Positions 42,866 to 52,420 of a stretch of DNA of 64,000 bases are shown here, piece by piece. This stretch comes from Kribbella aluminosa (GTDB lineage: Bacteria > Actinomycetota > Actinomycetes > Propionibacteriales > Kribbellaceae). How positions within the stretch are numbered: position 1 is the first letter of the stretch; each line of letters starts with the position of its first letter. The DNA lies in assembly GCF_017876295.1 (NCBI RefSeq), contig NZ_JAGINT010000001.1:2976001-3040000 (forward strand), read 5' to 3'. Below the pieces are notes generated by a model. That model ran no database searches and had not been told where the DNA came from. It saw nothing but the letters and a program-made list of their open reading frames with translations. A program made the translations under genes and the position numbers.

Positions 42866-42914
42866 TTGACAAGTTTGTGCAAGTTGGCGCAATCTTGGCG
42901 AAACCTTGGCGCAA
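42866..42914 (+). promoter_or_regulatory. -35-like TTGACA and four phased TTG(N)CAA repeats
   Basis: TTGACA at 42866-42871 is followed by TTGTGCAA (42875), TTGGCGCAA (42884), TTGGCGAAA (42895) and TTGGCGCAA (42906). Repeat starts are 9, 11 and 11 bases apart, about one helical turn. TTGGCGCAATCT occurs twice exactly. The -10 is unclear (CAATCT is weak). Probable binding region of the LacI protein that follows. Confidence 0.55.
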
Positions 42915-42929
42915 TCTCCGGGAGCCGTT

Positions 42930-43967
42930 GTGAACCCCACCTTGACCGATGTCGCGCAGCGCGCGGGTGTGTCGTTGTCCACTGCGTCGCGGGCGTTCAG
43001 TGACCCGGACCGGATCGGGCGGGACACGCTGCGGCGGATCGTCGAGGCGGCCGAGGAGATCGGGTACGTCGCGTCGGCGGGGCGGCAGTCGCGGGCGGCG
43101 GGGATGCCGACGCGGTCGGCGACGGTCGCGGTGATCGTGCCGGACATCGGCAACCCGGTGTTCGCGAGCTTCGTGAAGGCGGCGCAGGCGCACGGCTGGA
43201 ACCGCCGGCAGACCGTCGTCCTGACCGACACCGACGGCAGCCCGGACCGCGAGCGGGAGATCATCGGCGAGCTCCAGGAGCGTGTCGACGGTTTCATCGT
43301 CTGTTCTCCCCGGTTGCCTGCGCACGACATCGCCGAGCTGTGCGGGAACACGCCGCTGGTGCTGGTCAACCGCACGAGTGACGAGACGAACAGCGTCGTA
43401 CCGGATGCGGCCGACGGCCTCCGGCAGGCGCTGGAGTACCTGCGCGTCCTCGGTCACGAGCACGTCGCGTACGCACAGGGCTCGCCGCTGTCCTGGTCGA
43501 ACCAGAACCGGGTCGATGCGATCCAGAGCCTCGCCGAGCAGTCGGACATCGAGCTCGTACTGATCGGCTGGCAGGCGGAGACGGTCGCGGGTGGCCAGGC
43601 CGCCGCCGCGAGTGTCGTGGCCTCGGGTGCGACCGCGGTGATCGCGCACAACGACCTGATGGCGCTCGGGATCATCACCGGGGCGACCGCGCTGGGGATC
43701 GAGGTTCCCGGCGATCTGAGCGTGATCGGCATCGACGACACGCCGCTCGCGGAGGTCGCTCGGCCGACGTTGACGAGTATTCAGGTGCCGATGTCGCGGG
43801 CGGGCGTGATGAGTGTCGACATGTTGCATCAGCAACTCACGGCAGAGGCCGGCCAGCCGGCCGCCGCGCCGCGGGTCGTCACGCTGCCGACACAGCTGGT
43901 CGTCCGGCAGAGCACCGGTCCGGTCGCCGGCTGGACGCCCGCGCGCCGCGAGCGGAGCGACGGATGA
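42930..43967 (+). CDS. LacI-family transcriptional regulator
   Basis: A 345-residue regulator with HTH at about 5-25 (LTDVAQRAGVSLSTASRAFS) and a periplasmic-binding-like sensor domain. GTG 42930 with GGGAG upstream is preferred over a TTG at 42906 that lies inside the repeats. The hinge reads GRQSR and lacks the usual leucine. It overlaps the 2-hydroxyacid dehydrogenase gene by ATGA, so it is the first gene of the sugar-acid operon and probably controls it. Confidence 0.88.
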   Translation: MNPTLTDVAQRAGVSLSTASRAFSDPDRIGRDTLRRIVEAAEEIGYVASAGRQSRAAGMPTRSATVAVIVPDIGNPVFASFVKAAQAHGWNRRQTVVLTDTDGSPDREREIIGELQERVDGFIVCSPRLPAHDIAELCGNTPLVLVNRTSDETNSVVPDAADGLRQALEYLRVLGHEHVAYAQGSPLSWSNQNRVDAIQSLAEQSDIELVLIGWQAETVAGGQAAAASVVASGATAVIAHNDLMALGIITGATALGIEVPGDLSVIGIDDTPLAEVARPTLTSIQVPMSRAGVMSVDMLHQQLTAEAGQPAAAPRVVTLPTQLVVRQSTGPVAGWTPARRERSDG

Positions 43968-44911
43968 GAGTCGTCGTCACGGACCCGAACCTGCTTCCGC
44001 TGCGCGACGAGCTCGAGTCGCTGTTGCCCAAGGCAACCGAGGCGGTCTGGCTGCCGGACGACGTTCCCGGCGCGTTGCGGACGGCGGACGTGCTGGTCGG
44101 CCCGGCGTTCACGCAGGAGATGGCCGACGCGGCGCAGCAGCTACGACTTGTCCAGGTCGCAGGCGCCGGGACGGACCGAATCGAGGCGTCCGGCGTACCG
44201 GTCGCGAACACGTACCACCACGAGGACTCGATCGCGGAGTACGTCGTTTGGGCGCTGATCGGCCTGCGCCGCGAACTTCCGGCCGCCGACGCCGCCCTGC
44301 GCCGGAACCGCTGGCGGTCGAATGTCTACAATCCAACAATCCCGCAGCCGGACACCCTGGGCAGTGCGCGGGTCGGCTTCCTCGGCTTCGGCCACATCGG
44401 CCGGGCCACCTGGCGTCTCCTGCAGGCGTTCGACGCGCAGGCGCAGGCGGTCACCGCGAGCGGCAAGGCCGCCGCGGACGGGCTGAACTGGGCGGGGGAC
44501 ACGAGCCGGCTCGGCCGTCTCCTGGACGAGTCAGACGCACTCGTGGTCTCCGCGCCGCTCACCGGGACCACCCGCGGCATCATCGGCGCCGCCGAGCTCG
44601 AGCGGCTCGGGCGCGCCGGCGTACTCGTGAACGTCGCCCGCGGACCGCTGGTCCAGCAGCAACCGTTGTACGACGCCTTGCGGGACAGGACGATCCGCGC
44701 CGCCGCGCTCGACGTCTGGTACTCGTACCCGACGACCGGCGACCGGGCGGCTCCCGCCGACGCCCCGTTCGGCGAGCTCGACAACGTCCTGCTGACGCCG
44801 CATCTGTCCGGGATCACCCGGCAGACGTTCCGCGGCCGCGTCCAAGACATCGCAGCCAATATCAACGCCCTGGCCGACGGCCAGGAACTGCGCAACGTCG
44901 TGAGGCACTGA
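43964..44911 (+). CDS. D-isomer-specific 2-hydroxyacid dehydrogenase
   Basis: A 315-residue NAD(P)-dependent oxidoreductase. The Rossmann motif [14 protein letters not shown] lies at about 136-149, with [17 protein letters not shown] and a His in LTPHLSGIT (catalytic His near 278). Members reduce 2-keto acids such as 2-ketogluconate or glyoxylate. In this operon a keto sugar acid is the likely substrate (inference). Confidence 0.87.
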   Translation: MRVVVTDPNLLPLRDELESLLPKATEAVWLPDDVPGALRTADVLVGPAFTQEMADAAQQLRLVQVAGAGTDRIEASGVPVANTYHHEDSIAEYVVWALIGLRRELPAADAALRRNRWRSNVYNPTIPQPDTLGSARVGFLGFGHIGRATWRLLQAFDAQAQAVTASGKAAADGLNWAGDTSRLGRLLDESDALVVSAPLTGTTRGIIGAAELERLGRAGVLVNVARGPLVQQQPLYDALRDRTIRAAALDVWYSYPTTGDRAAPADAPFGELDNVLLTPHLSGITRQTFRGRVQDIAANINALADGQELRNVVRH

Positions 44912-44912
44912 C

Positions 44913-46133
44913 ATGACCGATCGCATCATCGCCGCCGAGGTGATCCTGACCAGCCCCGGCCGGAACTATGTGACGCTGAAGCTGCAGACCGCCGACGGTG
45001 TCACCGGGTACGGCGACGCCACCGTCAACGGCCGGGAACTCGCCGCCGCGAGCTACCTCCGCGACCACGTCGCGCCGCTGCTGATCGGACTGGACCCGGC
45101 ACGGATCGAGGACACCTGGCAGTACCTCTACCGAGGGGCGTACTGGCGGCGCGGCCCGATCACGATGGCCGCCGTCAGCGCCGTCGATCTGGCCTTGTGG
45201 GACATCAAGGGCAAGGTGGCCGGGATGCCCGTCTACCAGTTGCTCGGCGGCGCGGTCCGCGATCGGGTCCTCGCCTACACGCACGCCTCGGCCTGGGAGT
45301 TGCCCGAGTTGCTCGACGCGGTCGACGCCCGGCGAGCGGACGGGTTCCGGGCGGTTCGCGCGCAGTCCGGCGTACCGGGGTTGGAGACGGTGTACGGCGT
45401 ACATCGCGACGCCGGCGGCGGATACGAGCCGGCCAAGCGGGGCGCCGTACCGGTGACGGAATCGTGGGACACCGACGCGTACCTGCGCCATGTGCCCGCC
45501 GTACTCGCCGCCGTTCGCGAACACGTCGGACCCGATCTGGCCCTGCTGCATGACGCGCATCACCGGCTCACGCCGCAGCAGGCCGCGCGGCTCGGGAAGG
45601 CCCTCGAACCCGCGGACCTGTTCTGGCTCGAGGACGTGACCCCGGCCGAGAACCAGGAAGCCCTGCGACTGGTCCGGCAGCACACGACGACGCCGCTGGC
45701 GATCGGCGAGGTCTTCAACAGCATCTTCGACTGCAAGGACCTGATCACCGAGCAGCTGATCGACTACGTCCGGGTCGCGGTCGCACACGCCGGCGGGATC
45801 AGCCACCTGCGCAGCATCTTCGCGCTCGCCGACCTCTACCAGGTGAAGGCCGCACCGCACGGGCCGTCCGACGTCTCGCCGGTCTCGTTCGGTGCGAGCG
45901 TGCACGTCGGATTGTCGACAATCAACTTCGGCATCCAGGAGTACATGGGGTACGACGCGCTCGCGCACGAGGTGTTCCCGCACGCGTGGTCGTTCGCGGA
46001 CGGCTACCTGCATCCGGGGGAGGCGCCGGGACTCGGCGTCGAGGTGGACGAAACACTGGCGGCGAAGTTCCCGTACGAGCCGGCGTACCTGCCGGTCGCG
46101 CGCCGTCTCGACGGCAGCATGACCGACTGGTGA
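44913..46133 (+). CDS. manD: D-mannonate dehydratase, ManD type
   Basis: A 406-residue enolase-superfamily dehydratase of the ManD/RspA type, converting D-mannonate to 2-keto-3-deoxy-D-gluconate (EC 4.2.1.8). Metal ligands are Asp214 (LLHDAHH), Glu240 ([10 protein letters not shown]) and Glu266 (IGEVFNSI); His216 and His316 (PHGPSDVSP) complete the site. [16 protein letters not shown] is the ManD-specific loop. Some ManD homologues have low or D-gluconate activity, so the exact substrate is not certain. It follows the dehydrogenase after one base. Confidence 0.88.
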   Translation: MTDRIIAAEVILTSPGRNYVTLKLQTADGVTGYGDATVNGRELAAASYLRDHVAPLLIGLDPARIEDTWQYLYRGAYWRRGPITMAAVSAVDLALWDIKGKVAGMPVYQLLGGAVRDRVLAYTHASAWELPELLDAVDARRADGFRAVRAQSGVPGLETVYGVHRDAGGGYEPAKRGAVPVTESWDTDAYLRHVPAVLAAVREHVGPDLALLHDAHHRLTPQQAARLGKALEPADLFWLEDVTPAENQEALRLVRQHTTTPLAIGEVFNSIFDCKDLITEQLIDYVRVAVAHAGGISHLRSIFALADLYQVKAAPHGPSDVSPVSFGASVHVGLSTINFGIQEYMGYDALAHEVFPHAWSFADGYLHPGEAPGLGVEVDETLAAKFPYEPAYLPVARRLDGSMTDW

Positions 46134-47596
46134 CCGCGATGAAACGAGCAACGGTCCCCGAACATCTGCTGACCGCGAGACCGGCAAGCACAGGCATCGT
46201 GCATCTGGGTTTAGGCAACTTCCATCGCGCGCATCAGGCCGTCTACACCGCTCAGGCGGGCGACGGCTGGGGAATCCTCGGCGTCGCGAGCCGCTCGACC
46301 GCGGTCGCCGACGCGATGAACGCCCAGGACGGCCTCTACTCGGTGCTGGAGCTGTCGCCCGAGGGATCGTCGATCAGCGTCCCCGGCGTGCACACCGGCG
46401 CGATCGTTGCTGCCGGCAACCCGGAGGCGGTGGTCGCGGCGATTGCCGCCGAGCAGACCCGGATCGTCTCGACGACGGTGACCGAGCACGGCTACTGCAT
46501 GGATCCCAGCACCCATCGCCTGGACCTGGACCGGGTCGCCGCGGATCTGCACGCGACCCCGCAGACCGTCATCGGCCAGATCGCCCGCGCTCTGGAACGC
46601 CGCGCCAGTACTCACCTGGCCCCGATCACCGTCCTGAACTGCGACAACATGCAGTCGAACGGCACCCGGACCCGCGCCCTCGTCCTGGAGTTCCTGCAGG
46701 TCGCCGGCTCGCCCGCGATCGACTGGGTCGCCGGCAACGTCACCTTCCCGAACTCGATGGTCGACCGCATCGTCCCCGCGACCACGGACGGCTACCGCGC
46801 GGCGGCGGCCGAACTGCTCGGGGTCCGAGACCGGATCCCGGTACCGGCCGAGCCGTTCACGATGTGGGTACTGGAGGACCGCTTCGCGGCCGGACGCCCG
46901 GCCTGGGAACGCGGAGGCGCGGTCTTCACCGACGAGGTCGAGGCCTACGAACTGCTCAAACTGCGGCTGCTCAACGGGACCCACTCGCTGATCGCGTACC
47001 TCGGTGCACTCGACGGCCGCGCGACCATTCCGGAGGCCCGGGCGGCCGGCTTCATCGAGTCCGCCGCCCGCTCGGTCCTCGAGGACGACTACCTGCCGAC
47101 AGTCACGCTGCCGCAGGGCTTCGAGGTGAAGCCGTACGTCGCCTCGCTGTTCGAGCGCTGGTCGAACCACGCACTCGGGCACCGCACCCAGCAGGTCGGT
47201 AGCGACGGCTCGGTCAAGCTCCCGCAACGGGTTCCCGAGCCCGCGGTGCAGCTGCTGAAACAGGGCGTGATGCCCGAGCACCTCGCACTGACCGTGGCCG
47301 CTTGGATGTGTTGCGTCGTACCGCTGCCCGGGTTCGACCCCGGGCCGCACGCCCGGGCGATGGTCGACCCGGCCCGCGAGCGGCTCGGGGCGCTCGCGGC
47401 GACGTCCCGCAGTACCGAGGACCTGGCACGAGCCGTCCTCGACCAGGTGTTTCCCACTGAACTTGCCGAGAGCAACGACTTTGCCCGGCGTGTTGCCGAG
47501 TACGTCGCCGTCGTCACCCGCGACGGCGTCCGCGCCGCGGCCGGTCTGGCCGCCCGCTCCCGAACGTCCCGGTCGCACGCCTCGCCCGCGGCCTGA
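46130..47596 (+). CDS. Mannitol dehydrogenase-family oxidoreductase (fructuronate reductase-like)
   Basis: A 488-residue polyol-specific long-chain dehydrogenase. The N-terminal NAD site reads [13 protein letters not shown], and CDNMQSNG and LRLLNGTHS form the active-site region. Next to mannonate dehydratase, reduction of D-fructuronate to D-mannonate is the expected role, as with UxuB. The start may be GTG 46130 in a GTGA overlap or ATG 46139; both are in frame and no clear ribosome site decides. Confidence 0.83.
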   Translation: MTAMKRATVPEHLLTARPASTGIVHLGLGNFHRAHQAVYTAQAGDGWGILGVASRSTAVADAMNAQDGLYSVLELSPEGSSISVPGVHTGAIVAAGNPEAVVAAIAAEQTRIVSTTVTEHGYCMDPSTHRLDLDRVAADLHATPQTVIGQIARALERRASTHLAPITVLNCDNMQSNGTRTRALVLEFLQVAGSPAIDWVAGNVTFPNSMVDRIVPATTDGYRAAAAELLGVRDRIPVPAEPFTMWVLEDRFAAGRPAWERGGAVFTDEVEAYELLKLRLLNGTHSLIAYLGALDGRATIPEARAAGFIESAARSVLEDDYLPTVTLPQGFEVKPYVASLFERWSNHALGHRTQQVGSDGSVKLPQRVPEPAVQLLKQGVMPEHLALTVAAWMCCVVPLPGFDPGPHARAMVDPARERLGALAATSRSTEDLARAVLDQVFPTELAESNDFARRVAEYVAVVTRDGVRAAAGLAARSRTSRSHASPAA

Positions 47597-47615
47597 GACC
47601 CCCGAAGGATCCGCC

Positions 47616-48977
47616 ATGGAAACGAGCAGTTCACACCCGGAGCCATCCCGCCAGGAAGTCCGTAGGGCCGCGCTCGCCGGCCTGATCGGCACCGCCCTCG
47701 AACAGTACGACTTCGTCATCTACGGGACCGCGTCGGCGCTGGTCTTCAGCCACCTGTTCTTCCCCAACATCTCGGCGACGGCAGGGCTGCTCGCCAGCTT
47801 CAGTGCCTACGCGGTCGGGTTCTGTGCCCGGCCGCTCGGCGGCATCTTCTTCTCACGGTACGGAGATCGCCTCGGGCGCAAGTGGGTTCTGGTGGCCACC
47901 TTGACCCTGATGGGCGTCGCGACGATGGCGATCGGCGTCCTGCCGACGTACCAGTCGGTGGGAGTGTGGGCGCCGATCCTGCTCGTGCTGAGCCGTTTTC
48001 TGCAGGGCTTCGGCGCGGGTGCGGAGCAGTCCGGCGGTGCGACGCTGCTCACCGAGACGGCGGTCCGGGGCAAGCGTGGCCGGCTTGCGGCGTTGGTGAT
48101 GACCGGAGCGGCCGCCGGTACGGCGCTCGGCGCCGGGGCCTGGGCGCTCGTACAGTTGCTGCCCGACGACCAGTTGATGTCGTGGGGTTGGCGGGTCGTG
48201 TTCCTGAGCAGCGCGTTCGTCACGATCGCGGCGTACGTCCTGCGGCGCCGGTTGAAGGAGACGCCGGTGTTCGCGGAGATCAAGGCCGAGCGGGCGGCCT
48301 CTGCCGCGCCGGTCCGTGAGGCGTTCCGGAACGGCAAGAAGGCGGTTGCCCTGGTCATGCTGATGACGGTCGGCCTGAGCGTCCAGTCGTACACGTACCA
48401 GGTGTTCATGGCCTCGTACCTCAAGGGCACGGTCAAGATCGACGCCCACGCGATACCGGAGATCCTGCTGGTGGGAGCGATCTTCGGCGGTATCGGCGCG
48501 ATCGTCCTCGGCTACCTGTCGGACCTGTTCGGGCGCCGTCCGGTGTTCCTCGGCATCACCGGGCTGCTGCTCCTGCTGCCGGTGCCGACGTTCCTTGCCT
48601 TGAGCACCGGAAATCTCACGCTCATCTACCTCGCGATGATCGTCGGCTTCGTCTTCGCCTGCCAGGGCGGGGTCGCGGTGACGATGAGCTACTTCCCGGA
48701 GCTGTTCGGCAGCCGCTACCGGTACGCCGGTGTCACGCTGGGCCGCGAGTTTGCCGCCGTACTCGGTGGCGGCTTCGCCCCGCTGATCGCGGTCGCGCTG
48801 ATGGGCGCCTTCGACTCGTGGGTACCGGTCGCGATCTACATGACGGTCGCGATGGCGATCACGTTCGGCGCCGGGCTGCTCGCGCCGGAGACCAGGGACC
48901 GCGACCTGCTCGCGCCCGAGAACGCGACCGACGGTGCGCTGCTGACCCGTTCGGCGACCGCTGCCGCCACGGCCTGA
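47616..48977 (+). CDS. MFS transporter, metabolite:H+ symporter type
   Basis: A 453-residue carrier with about 12 membrane helices. GTALEQYDFVIYGTASALVF is the characteristic first helix, RPLGGIFFSRYGDRLGRKW the loop 2-3 motif, and RFLQGFGAGAEQSGG in helix 4 is typical of the MHS family (proton symport of organic acids). As the only transporter in the operon it probably brings in the sugar acid that the neighbouring enzymes degrade. Confidence 0.87.
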   Translation: METSSSHPEPSRQEVRRAALAGLIGTALEQYDFVIYGTASALVFSHLFFPNISATAGLLASFSAYAVGFCARPLGGIFFSRYGDRLGRKWVLVATLTLMGVATMAIGVLPTYQSVGVWAPILLVLSRFLQGFGAGAEQSGGATLLTETAVRGKRGRLAALVMTGAAAGTALGAGAWALVQLLPDDQLMSWGWRVVFLSSAFVTIAAYVLRRRLKETPVFAEIKAERAASAAPVREAFRNGKKAVALVMLMTVGLSVQSYTYQVFMASYLKGTVKIDAHAIPEILLVGAIFGGIGAIVLGYLSDLFGRRPVFLGITGLLLLLPVPTFLALSTGNLTLIYLAMIVGFVFACQGGVAVTMSYFPELFGSRYRYAGVTLGREFAAVLGGGFAPLIAVALMGAFDSWVPVAIYMTVAMAITFGAGLLAPETRDRDLLAPENATDGALLTRSATAAATA

Positions 48978-48987
48978 AGGAGAAACC

Positions 48988-50043
48988 ATGAAGGCGATCG
49001 TCATCCAGGGCAAGCTCGAGCTCGTCGAGGTCGAGCTGCCCACGCCGGAACCGCAGCCCGGCCAGGTCCGGCTCCGGATGGCGTACGGCGGCATCTGCGG
49101 ATCCGACCTGCACTACTACCACGAGGGTGTCAACGGCTCGTTCGTCGTCCGCGAGCCGTTGGTACCAGGCCACGAACTGTCCGGCACCGTCGACCTCGAC
49201 CCGGCGGGCGAGCTGGCCCCCGGTACGCCGGTCACGATCCACCCGGCCACCTTCGGAACGCCGGAACCGGGGATCGAGGACCGGCCGCACCTGTGGCCGA
49301 ACGGCGCCTACCTCGGCAGCGCGTCGACCTGGCCGCACACCCAGGGCGGGATGAGCGAGTTCCTTGTCGTGAGCAACGACATGGTCCGCGTCCTGCCGAC
49401 GACCTTGCCGCTGCGCCGCGCTGCCCTGGCCGAACCGCTGGCCGTCGCACTGCACGCCGTCGAGATCGCCGGTGGAGTCGAGGGCAAGCGCGTCCTGGTG
49501 TCCGGGTCAGGCGCGATCGGCCTGCTCACCGCCGCCGCAGCCGTGACGGCCGGCGCGACCGAGGTGGTCACGACCGACGTACTCCCGGGACCGTTGCAGC
49601 GCGCCCGCGATCTCGGCGTACACAGCACCCTGCAGGTCGGCACCGACGAGATTCCACGTCAGTACTTCGACGTCGTCCTCGAATGCACCGCGGTCCCCGT
49701 CGCGATCACGACCGGTCTCGACGCAGCCCGTCGCGGCGGGATCGTCGTACTGGTCGGCATCCCGGCCGACGAGCCCCGACCCGTCAACCTCGCACCCGTC
49801 GTCGCGCGCGAACTCCAGGTCCGCGGCACCCTCCGCTTCAACAACGAGATCGACCACGCCATCCAGCTGCTCGACGCCCAGCCGCACCTCGAACAGATCA
49901 TCACCCACGAATACCCAGCCACCCAGGCTGTCGAAGCCTTCACCACCGCCACAAACTCCAACACCTCCGGCAAGGTCCTGCTCACACTCTGGCCGCCTGA
50001 GATCGCCGGCCAACATTCGGGCCGGCGATCGTCGCTGCAGTGA
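48988..50043 (+). CDS. L-idonate 5-dehydrogenase-like zinc alcohol dehydrogenase
   Basis: A 351-residue medium-chain dehydrogenase. Catalytic zinc ligands Cys37 (GGICGSDLHYY), His62 and Glu63 (PGHELSG) are present. The structural-zinc loop with four cysteines is absent, replaced by IHPATFGTPEPGIEDRPHLW, as in some actinobacterial L-idonate 5-dehydrogenases. The Rossmann motif GSGAIGLLTAAAA is near residue 172. Expected reaction: L-idonate to 5-keto-D-gluconate. The last 17 residues are encoded by a terminator-like hairpin and look like a read-through extension. Confidence 0.82.
   Translation: MKAIVIQGKLELVEVELPTPEPQPGQVRLRMAYGGICGSDLHYYHEGVNGSFVVREPLVPGHELSGTVDLDPAGELAPGTPVTIHPATFGTPEPGIEDRPHLWPNGAYLGSASTWPHTQGGMSEFLVVSNDMVRVLPTTLPLRRAALAEPLAVALHAVEIAGGVEGKRVLVSGSGAIGLLTAAAAVTAGATEVVTTDVLPGPLQRARDLGVHSTLQVGTDEIPRQYFDVVLECTAVPVAITTGLDAARRGGIVVLVGIPADEPRPVNLAPVVARELQVRGTLRFNNEIDHAIQLLDAQPHLEQIITHEYPATQAVEAFTTATNSNTSGKVLLTLWPPEIAGQHSGRRSSLQ
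50001..50030. terminator. Hairpin overlapping the end of the idonate dehydrogenase gene
   Basis: GATCGCCGGCC (50001-50011) pairs exactly with GGCCGGCGATC (50020-50030) around an eight-base loop. It lies 11 bases before the stop codon, so the terminator is partly coding. Confidence 0.7.
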
Positions 50044-50122
50044 TGGACAACGACGCGGCCCACACTCGATGAGCGGGAATCTGCGTCTGCTGTCGCGAGG
50101 TATCGACAGGTGCGACGGCACG

Positions 50123-50437
50123 TCAGCGGACGAGATCATTCAGGGCGGTCTCGGCGAAGTGAGGCCACTGGTCGGCGTGGGTGTGGGGGATGGCGACCCA
50201 ATCCTTGAAGGGGCGATGTTTGCCGGAGGGGTCGAAGAGCTCGGCTCCGGGGAGAGTGAGTGCTTCGGCATGGACGGGGGTGCCGTCGCCGAGCCGGAAG
50301 GCCAGGCTGTCGCCTTTGAGACAGGCGAAGGCCTTGCCGCGGGCTTTGAGGGCGCGTTTGCCGAACATCGCGCCTGCTGTGGCGCCTCGGGATGCGAGGT
50401 CGGCGGCGATGTCGTCGAAGAGGACGTCAGGGGTCAT
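50123..50437 (-). CDS. TfoX N-terminal-domain protein
   Basis: A 104-residue protein resembling the TfoX/Sxy N-terminal domain (ATAGAMFGKRALKARGKAFACL). In actinomycetes such stand-alone proteins have no proven link to competence. It overlaps the ECF sigma factor gene end by 4 bases and is probably the third gene of that operon. Confidence 0.78.
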   Translation of the reverse strand: MTPDVLFDDIAADLASRGATAGAMFGKRALKARGKAFACLKGDSLAFRLGDGTPVHAEALTLPGAELFDPSGKHRPFKDWVAIPHTHADQWPHFAETALNDLVR

Positions 50438-51786
50438 GATCCAAGTCCTTGCGCTGGTGGAGTGAGCTGGTCGCGGCGGCGGGCCAGATACTGGCGTTCG
50501 ATGTCGTTGCCGACCATGGCGACGGCCTGGTCGTAGGCGGCGATGGCCTCGGCGGTGCGGCCCAGGCGACGCAACAGGTCGGCCTGGGCTGCGGGCAGCA
50601 GGTGAGATCCAGCGAGCTGTCCGGTGTCGTCCAACTGGTTCAGCAGCCGCAGGCCTGCGGCGGGACCATCAGCCATGGCGACAGCGATAGCCCGGTTGAG
50701 TTCAACCATCGGTGACGGGTCGAGGCGGGCGAGGAGTCCGTACAGGGCGGTGATCTGTGGCCAGTCGGTGGTCTGACTACTGGGAGCGTCGGCGTGGACG
50801 GCGGCGATCGCCGCCTGCAGCGCGTAGCGACCCGCCGGCCGCGTCTGCAGCGCACCGAGTAACAGTTGACGTCCCTCGACGATCAGGTCGCGGTTCCAGG
50901 CGGCACGGTCTTGATCCTCCAGAGTGACGAGTTGTCCTCGGGAGTCGAGCCGGGAATGTCGGCGGGCTTCGGTCAGCAGCAACAGCGCGAGCAGGGCGGT
51001 GGCCTCAGACTCGTCGGGCAGCAGCCCGTGCACGCCCCGGGCCAGGCGGATCGCCTCCGTGCAGAGCTCGGCTCGGATCTGAACCGGACCGGTGGTGGCT
51101 GCGTATCCCTCGGTGAACAGCAAATAGAGCACGGCCAGCACGGCAGGCAGCCGCTGCGGCAGTTCGGTGCGGCCGGGGACCCGATAGGGGATGACGGCGT
51201 CGCGGATCTTGCGTTTCGCGCGCACGATCCGCTGCGCGACTGCCGACTCGGTGGTCAGGAACAGCCGGGCCACCTCGACGGTGGTCAGGCCACCCAGACA
51301 GCGCAAGGTCAGCGCGGCCTGGGCCGGGCGGGCCAGGGCCGGGTGGCAACAGGTGAAGAACAGCCGCAGCCGCTCGTCCGGAACATCGTCGTCCAGGTCG
51401 GACGGCATGAGGGTGTCAGTCATGACAGTCTCCGTGCGCAGGAGGGCGAGCTTGCCGGTCAGGGCCTTCTCGCGACGGATCTTGTCGATCGCCGCGTTGC
51501 GGGCCACCGCGGTCAGCCAAGCAGCTGGGTGGTCGGGAATACCGGAGTCCGGCCAATGCCGGACCGCCTTGAGGCATGCGTCGGCCAAGGCTTCCTCGGC
51601 GTCGTCGATGTCGCCGAGGAAGCCCACCAGCCGGGCCAGGACCCGGCCGTGCTCGGCGCGGAAGATCCGGCCGAGCTCGTCCTCGGTTCCGGTCAGGTCG
51701 GCATCACCGGACGCAACTCGACCGTGCCGTGGCTCGCCCCCGGGCAACGCGCAGCCCACTCCAGCGCCTCGTCCAAATTGGCGCAC
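50434..51786 (-). CDS. ECF42-type RNA polymerase sigma factor
   Basis: A sigma-70-like factor with a long C-terminal extension. Region 2 is at about 34-105 (DAEEALADACLKAVRHWP) and region 4 at about 140-190 (TVEVARLFLTTESAVAQRIV). A TPR-like helical domain follows from about 230, the hallmark of group ECF42. Coding similarity begins near residue 33 (51690). The first 32 residues overlap the conserved end of the DGPF gene in another frame, so the true start is uncertain (ATG 51786 or GTG 51759, or a later non-ATG codon). No anti-sigma factor gene is present, as usual for the group, which is controlled through its C-terminal domain. Confidence 0.87.
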   Translation of the reverse strand: MRQFGRGAGVGCALPGGEPRHGRVASGDADLTGTEDELGRIFRAEHGRVLARLVGFLGDIDDAEEALADACLKAVRHWPDSGIPDHPAAWLTAVARNAAIDKIRREKALTGKLALLRTETVMTDTLMPSDLDDDVPDERLRLFFTCCHPALARPAQAALTLRCLGGLTTVEVARLFLTTESAVAQRIVRAKRKIRDAVIPYRVPGRTELPQRLPAVLAVLYLLFTEGYAATTGPVQIRAELCTEAIRLARGVHGLLPDESEATALLALLLLTEARRHSRLDSRGQLVTLEDQDRAAWNRDLIVEGRQLLLGALQTRPAGRYALQAAIAAVHADAPSSQTTDWPQITALYGLLARLDPSPMVELNRAIAVAMADGPAAGLRLLNQLDDTGQLAGSHLLPAAQADLLRRLGRTAEAIAAYDQAVAMVGNDIERQYLARRRDQLTPPAQGLGS

Positions 51787-52031
51787 TCAAGAACGAAGAA
51801 GCCGCCCAGCTGCTCGCGCGCTTCGGCGAACGGCCCATCGGTGACCAGCCGTTCGCCGTCACGAACAGCTACCGTGCTGGCGGTCACGGAGGGCTGGAGC
51901 TTCTGCCCACCACGCATCACGCCGGCCTGCGCGACCGCGGCGGTGTACTCCTCGTACTCCTGGCCGAGCTTGTCCCAATCGACCTCGCCGTCCTTGGACT
52001 CGTCCCGGTAGATCAGCACCAGATATTCCAC
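51693..52031 (-). CDS. DGPF-motif YCII-like protein, ECF42 partner
   Basis: A 112-residue YCII/DGPF protein, a ferredoxin-like fold. The name-giving motif is seen in VTDGPFAEAREQLGGFFV. ECF42 sigma factors are conserved neighbours of such proteins and often transcribe them. GTG start at 52031. The promoter at 52091-52117 fits ECF42 recognition. Biochemical role unknown. Confidence 0.88.
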   Translation of the reverse strand: MEYLVLIYRDESKDGEVDWDKLGQEYEEYTAAVAQAGVMRGGQKLQPSVTASTVAVRDGERLVTDGPFAEAREQLGGFFVLECANLDEALEWAARCPGASHGTVELRPVMPT

Positions 52032-52090
52032 GTGTCAGCGCCCTTTCAACATCGTTCCTGCAGTGCCCGGTCGGCCACCTCGCTGAAGGA

Positions 52091-52117
52091 GACGAACCGT
52101 TCAGGCCGCGATCGACA
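52091..52117 (-). promoter_or_regulatory. ECF42-type promoter TGTCGA-N17-CGTC
   Basis: On the minus strand TGTCGA (52117-52112), 17 bases, CGTC (52094-52091). This matches the -35 TGTCGA and -10 CG(A/T)C pattern described for ECF42 targets. The start would be about 50 bases before the DGPF gene, so the operon is probably autoregulated. Confidence 0.75.
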
Positions 52118-52420
52118 CCGACCAACAACAACGCGCTGTGACGCCGGTCACTCAAATTCGGTACGCCCGCACCACGCCGATACGCCAGGACAGAGCGATA
52201 CGGCCAGTGACCAAGGGTAAGCGAACCGGGGGGTCTTGCTGGAACAGCTGTGGCCGTTGCTGGGCCATGTCGGTCCACCGGTACGGTGCCGCTCTCCTCG
52301 CCGCCGACCTGCTGGACTGATCTGCAGAGGTCTAGGCGAATCTTCCCGGGAAGGCATGGCCGGACGGCAGCGGACCCACGATGGGTTCGTCAGTCAGTCG
52401 CATGATCGAGAGGATGTGCT
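52118..52420. other. Intergenic stretch before the protease gene
   Basis: About 300 bases with no convincing gene. A perfect palindrome CTTCCCGGGAAG lies at 52342-52353, a possible regulatory site for the protease gene. GAGAGG at 52409-52414 is that gene's ribosome site. I see no clear promoter. Confidence 0.5.

Larger units (their letters stand above)
42444..42929. other. Intergenic stretch: hairpin, coding remnant, promoter repeats
   Basis: Almost 490 bases without an intact gene. It holds the hairpin at 42451-42497, the minus-strand remnant at 42505-42781 and the promoter-proximal TTG repeats at 42875-42914. Confidence 0.6.

Noticed and set aside
42884..42917. A CRISPR-like or tandem repeat array
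   Set aside because: There are only four short, imperfect, closely phased units at a promoter, with no spacers or cas genes.
50123..50437. A natural competence regulator
   Set aside because: Only the TfoX N-terminal-like fold is seen, with no competence genes nearby; the ECF42 operon context gives no support.
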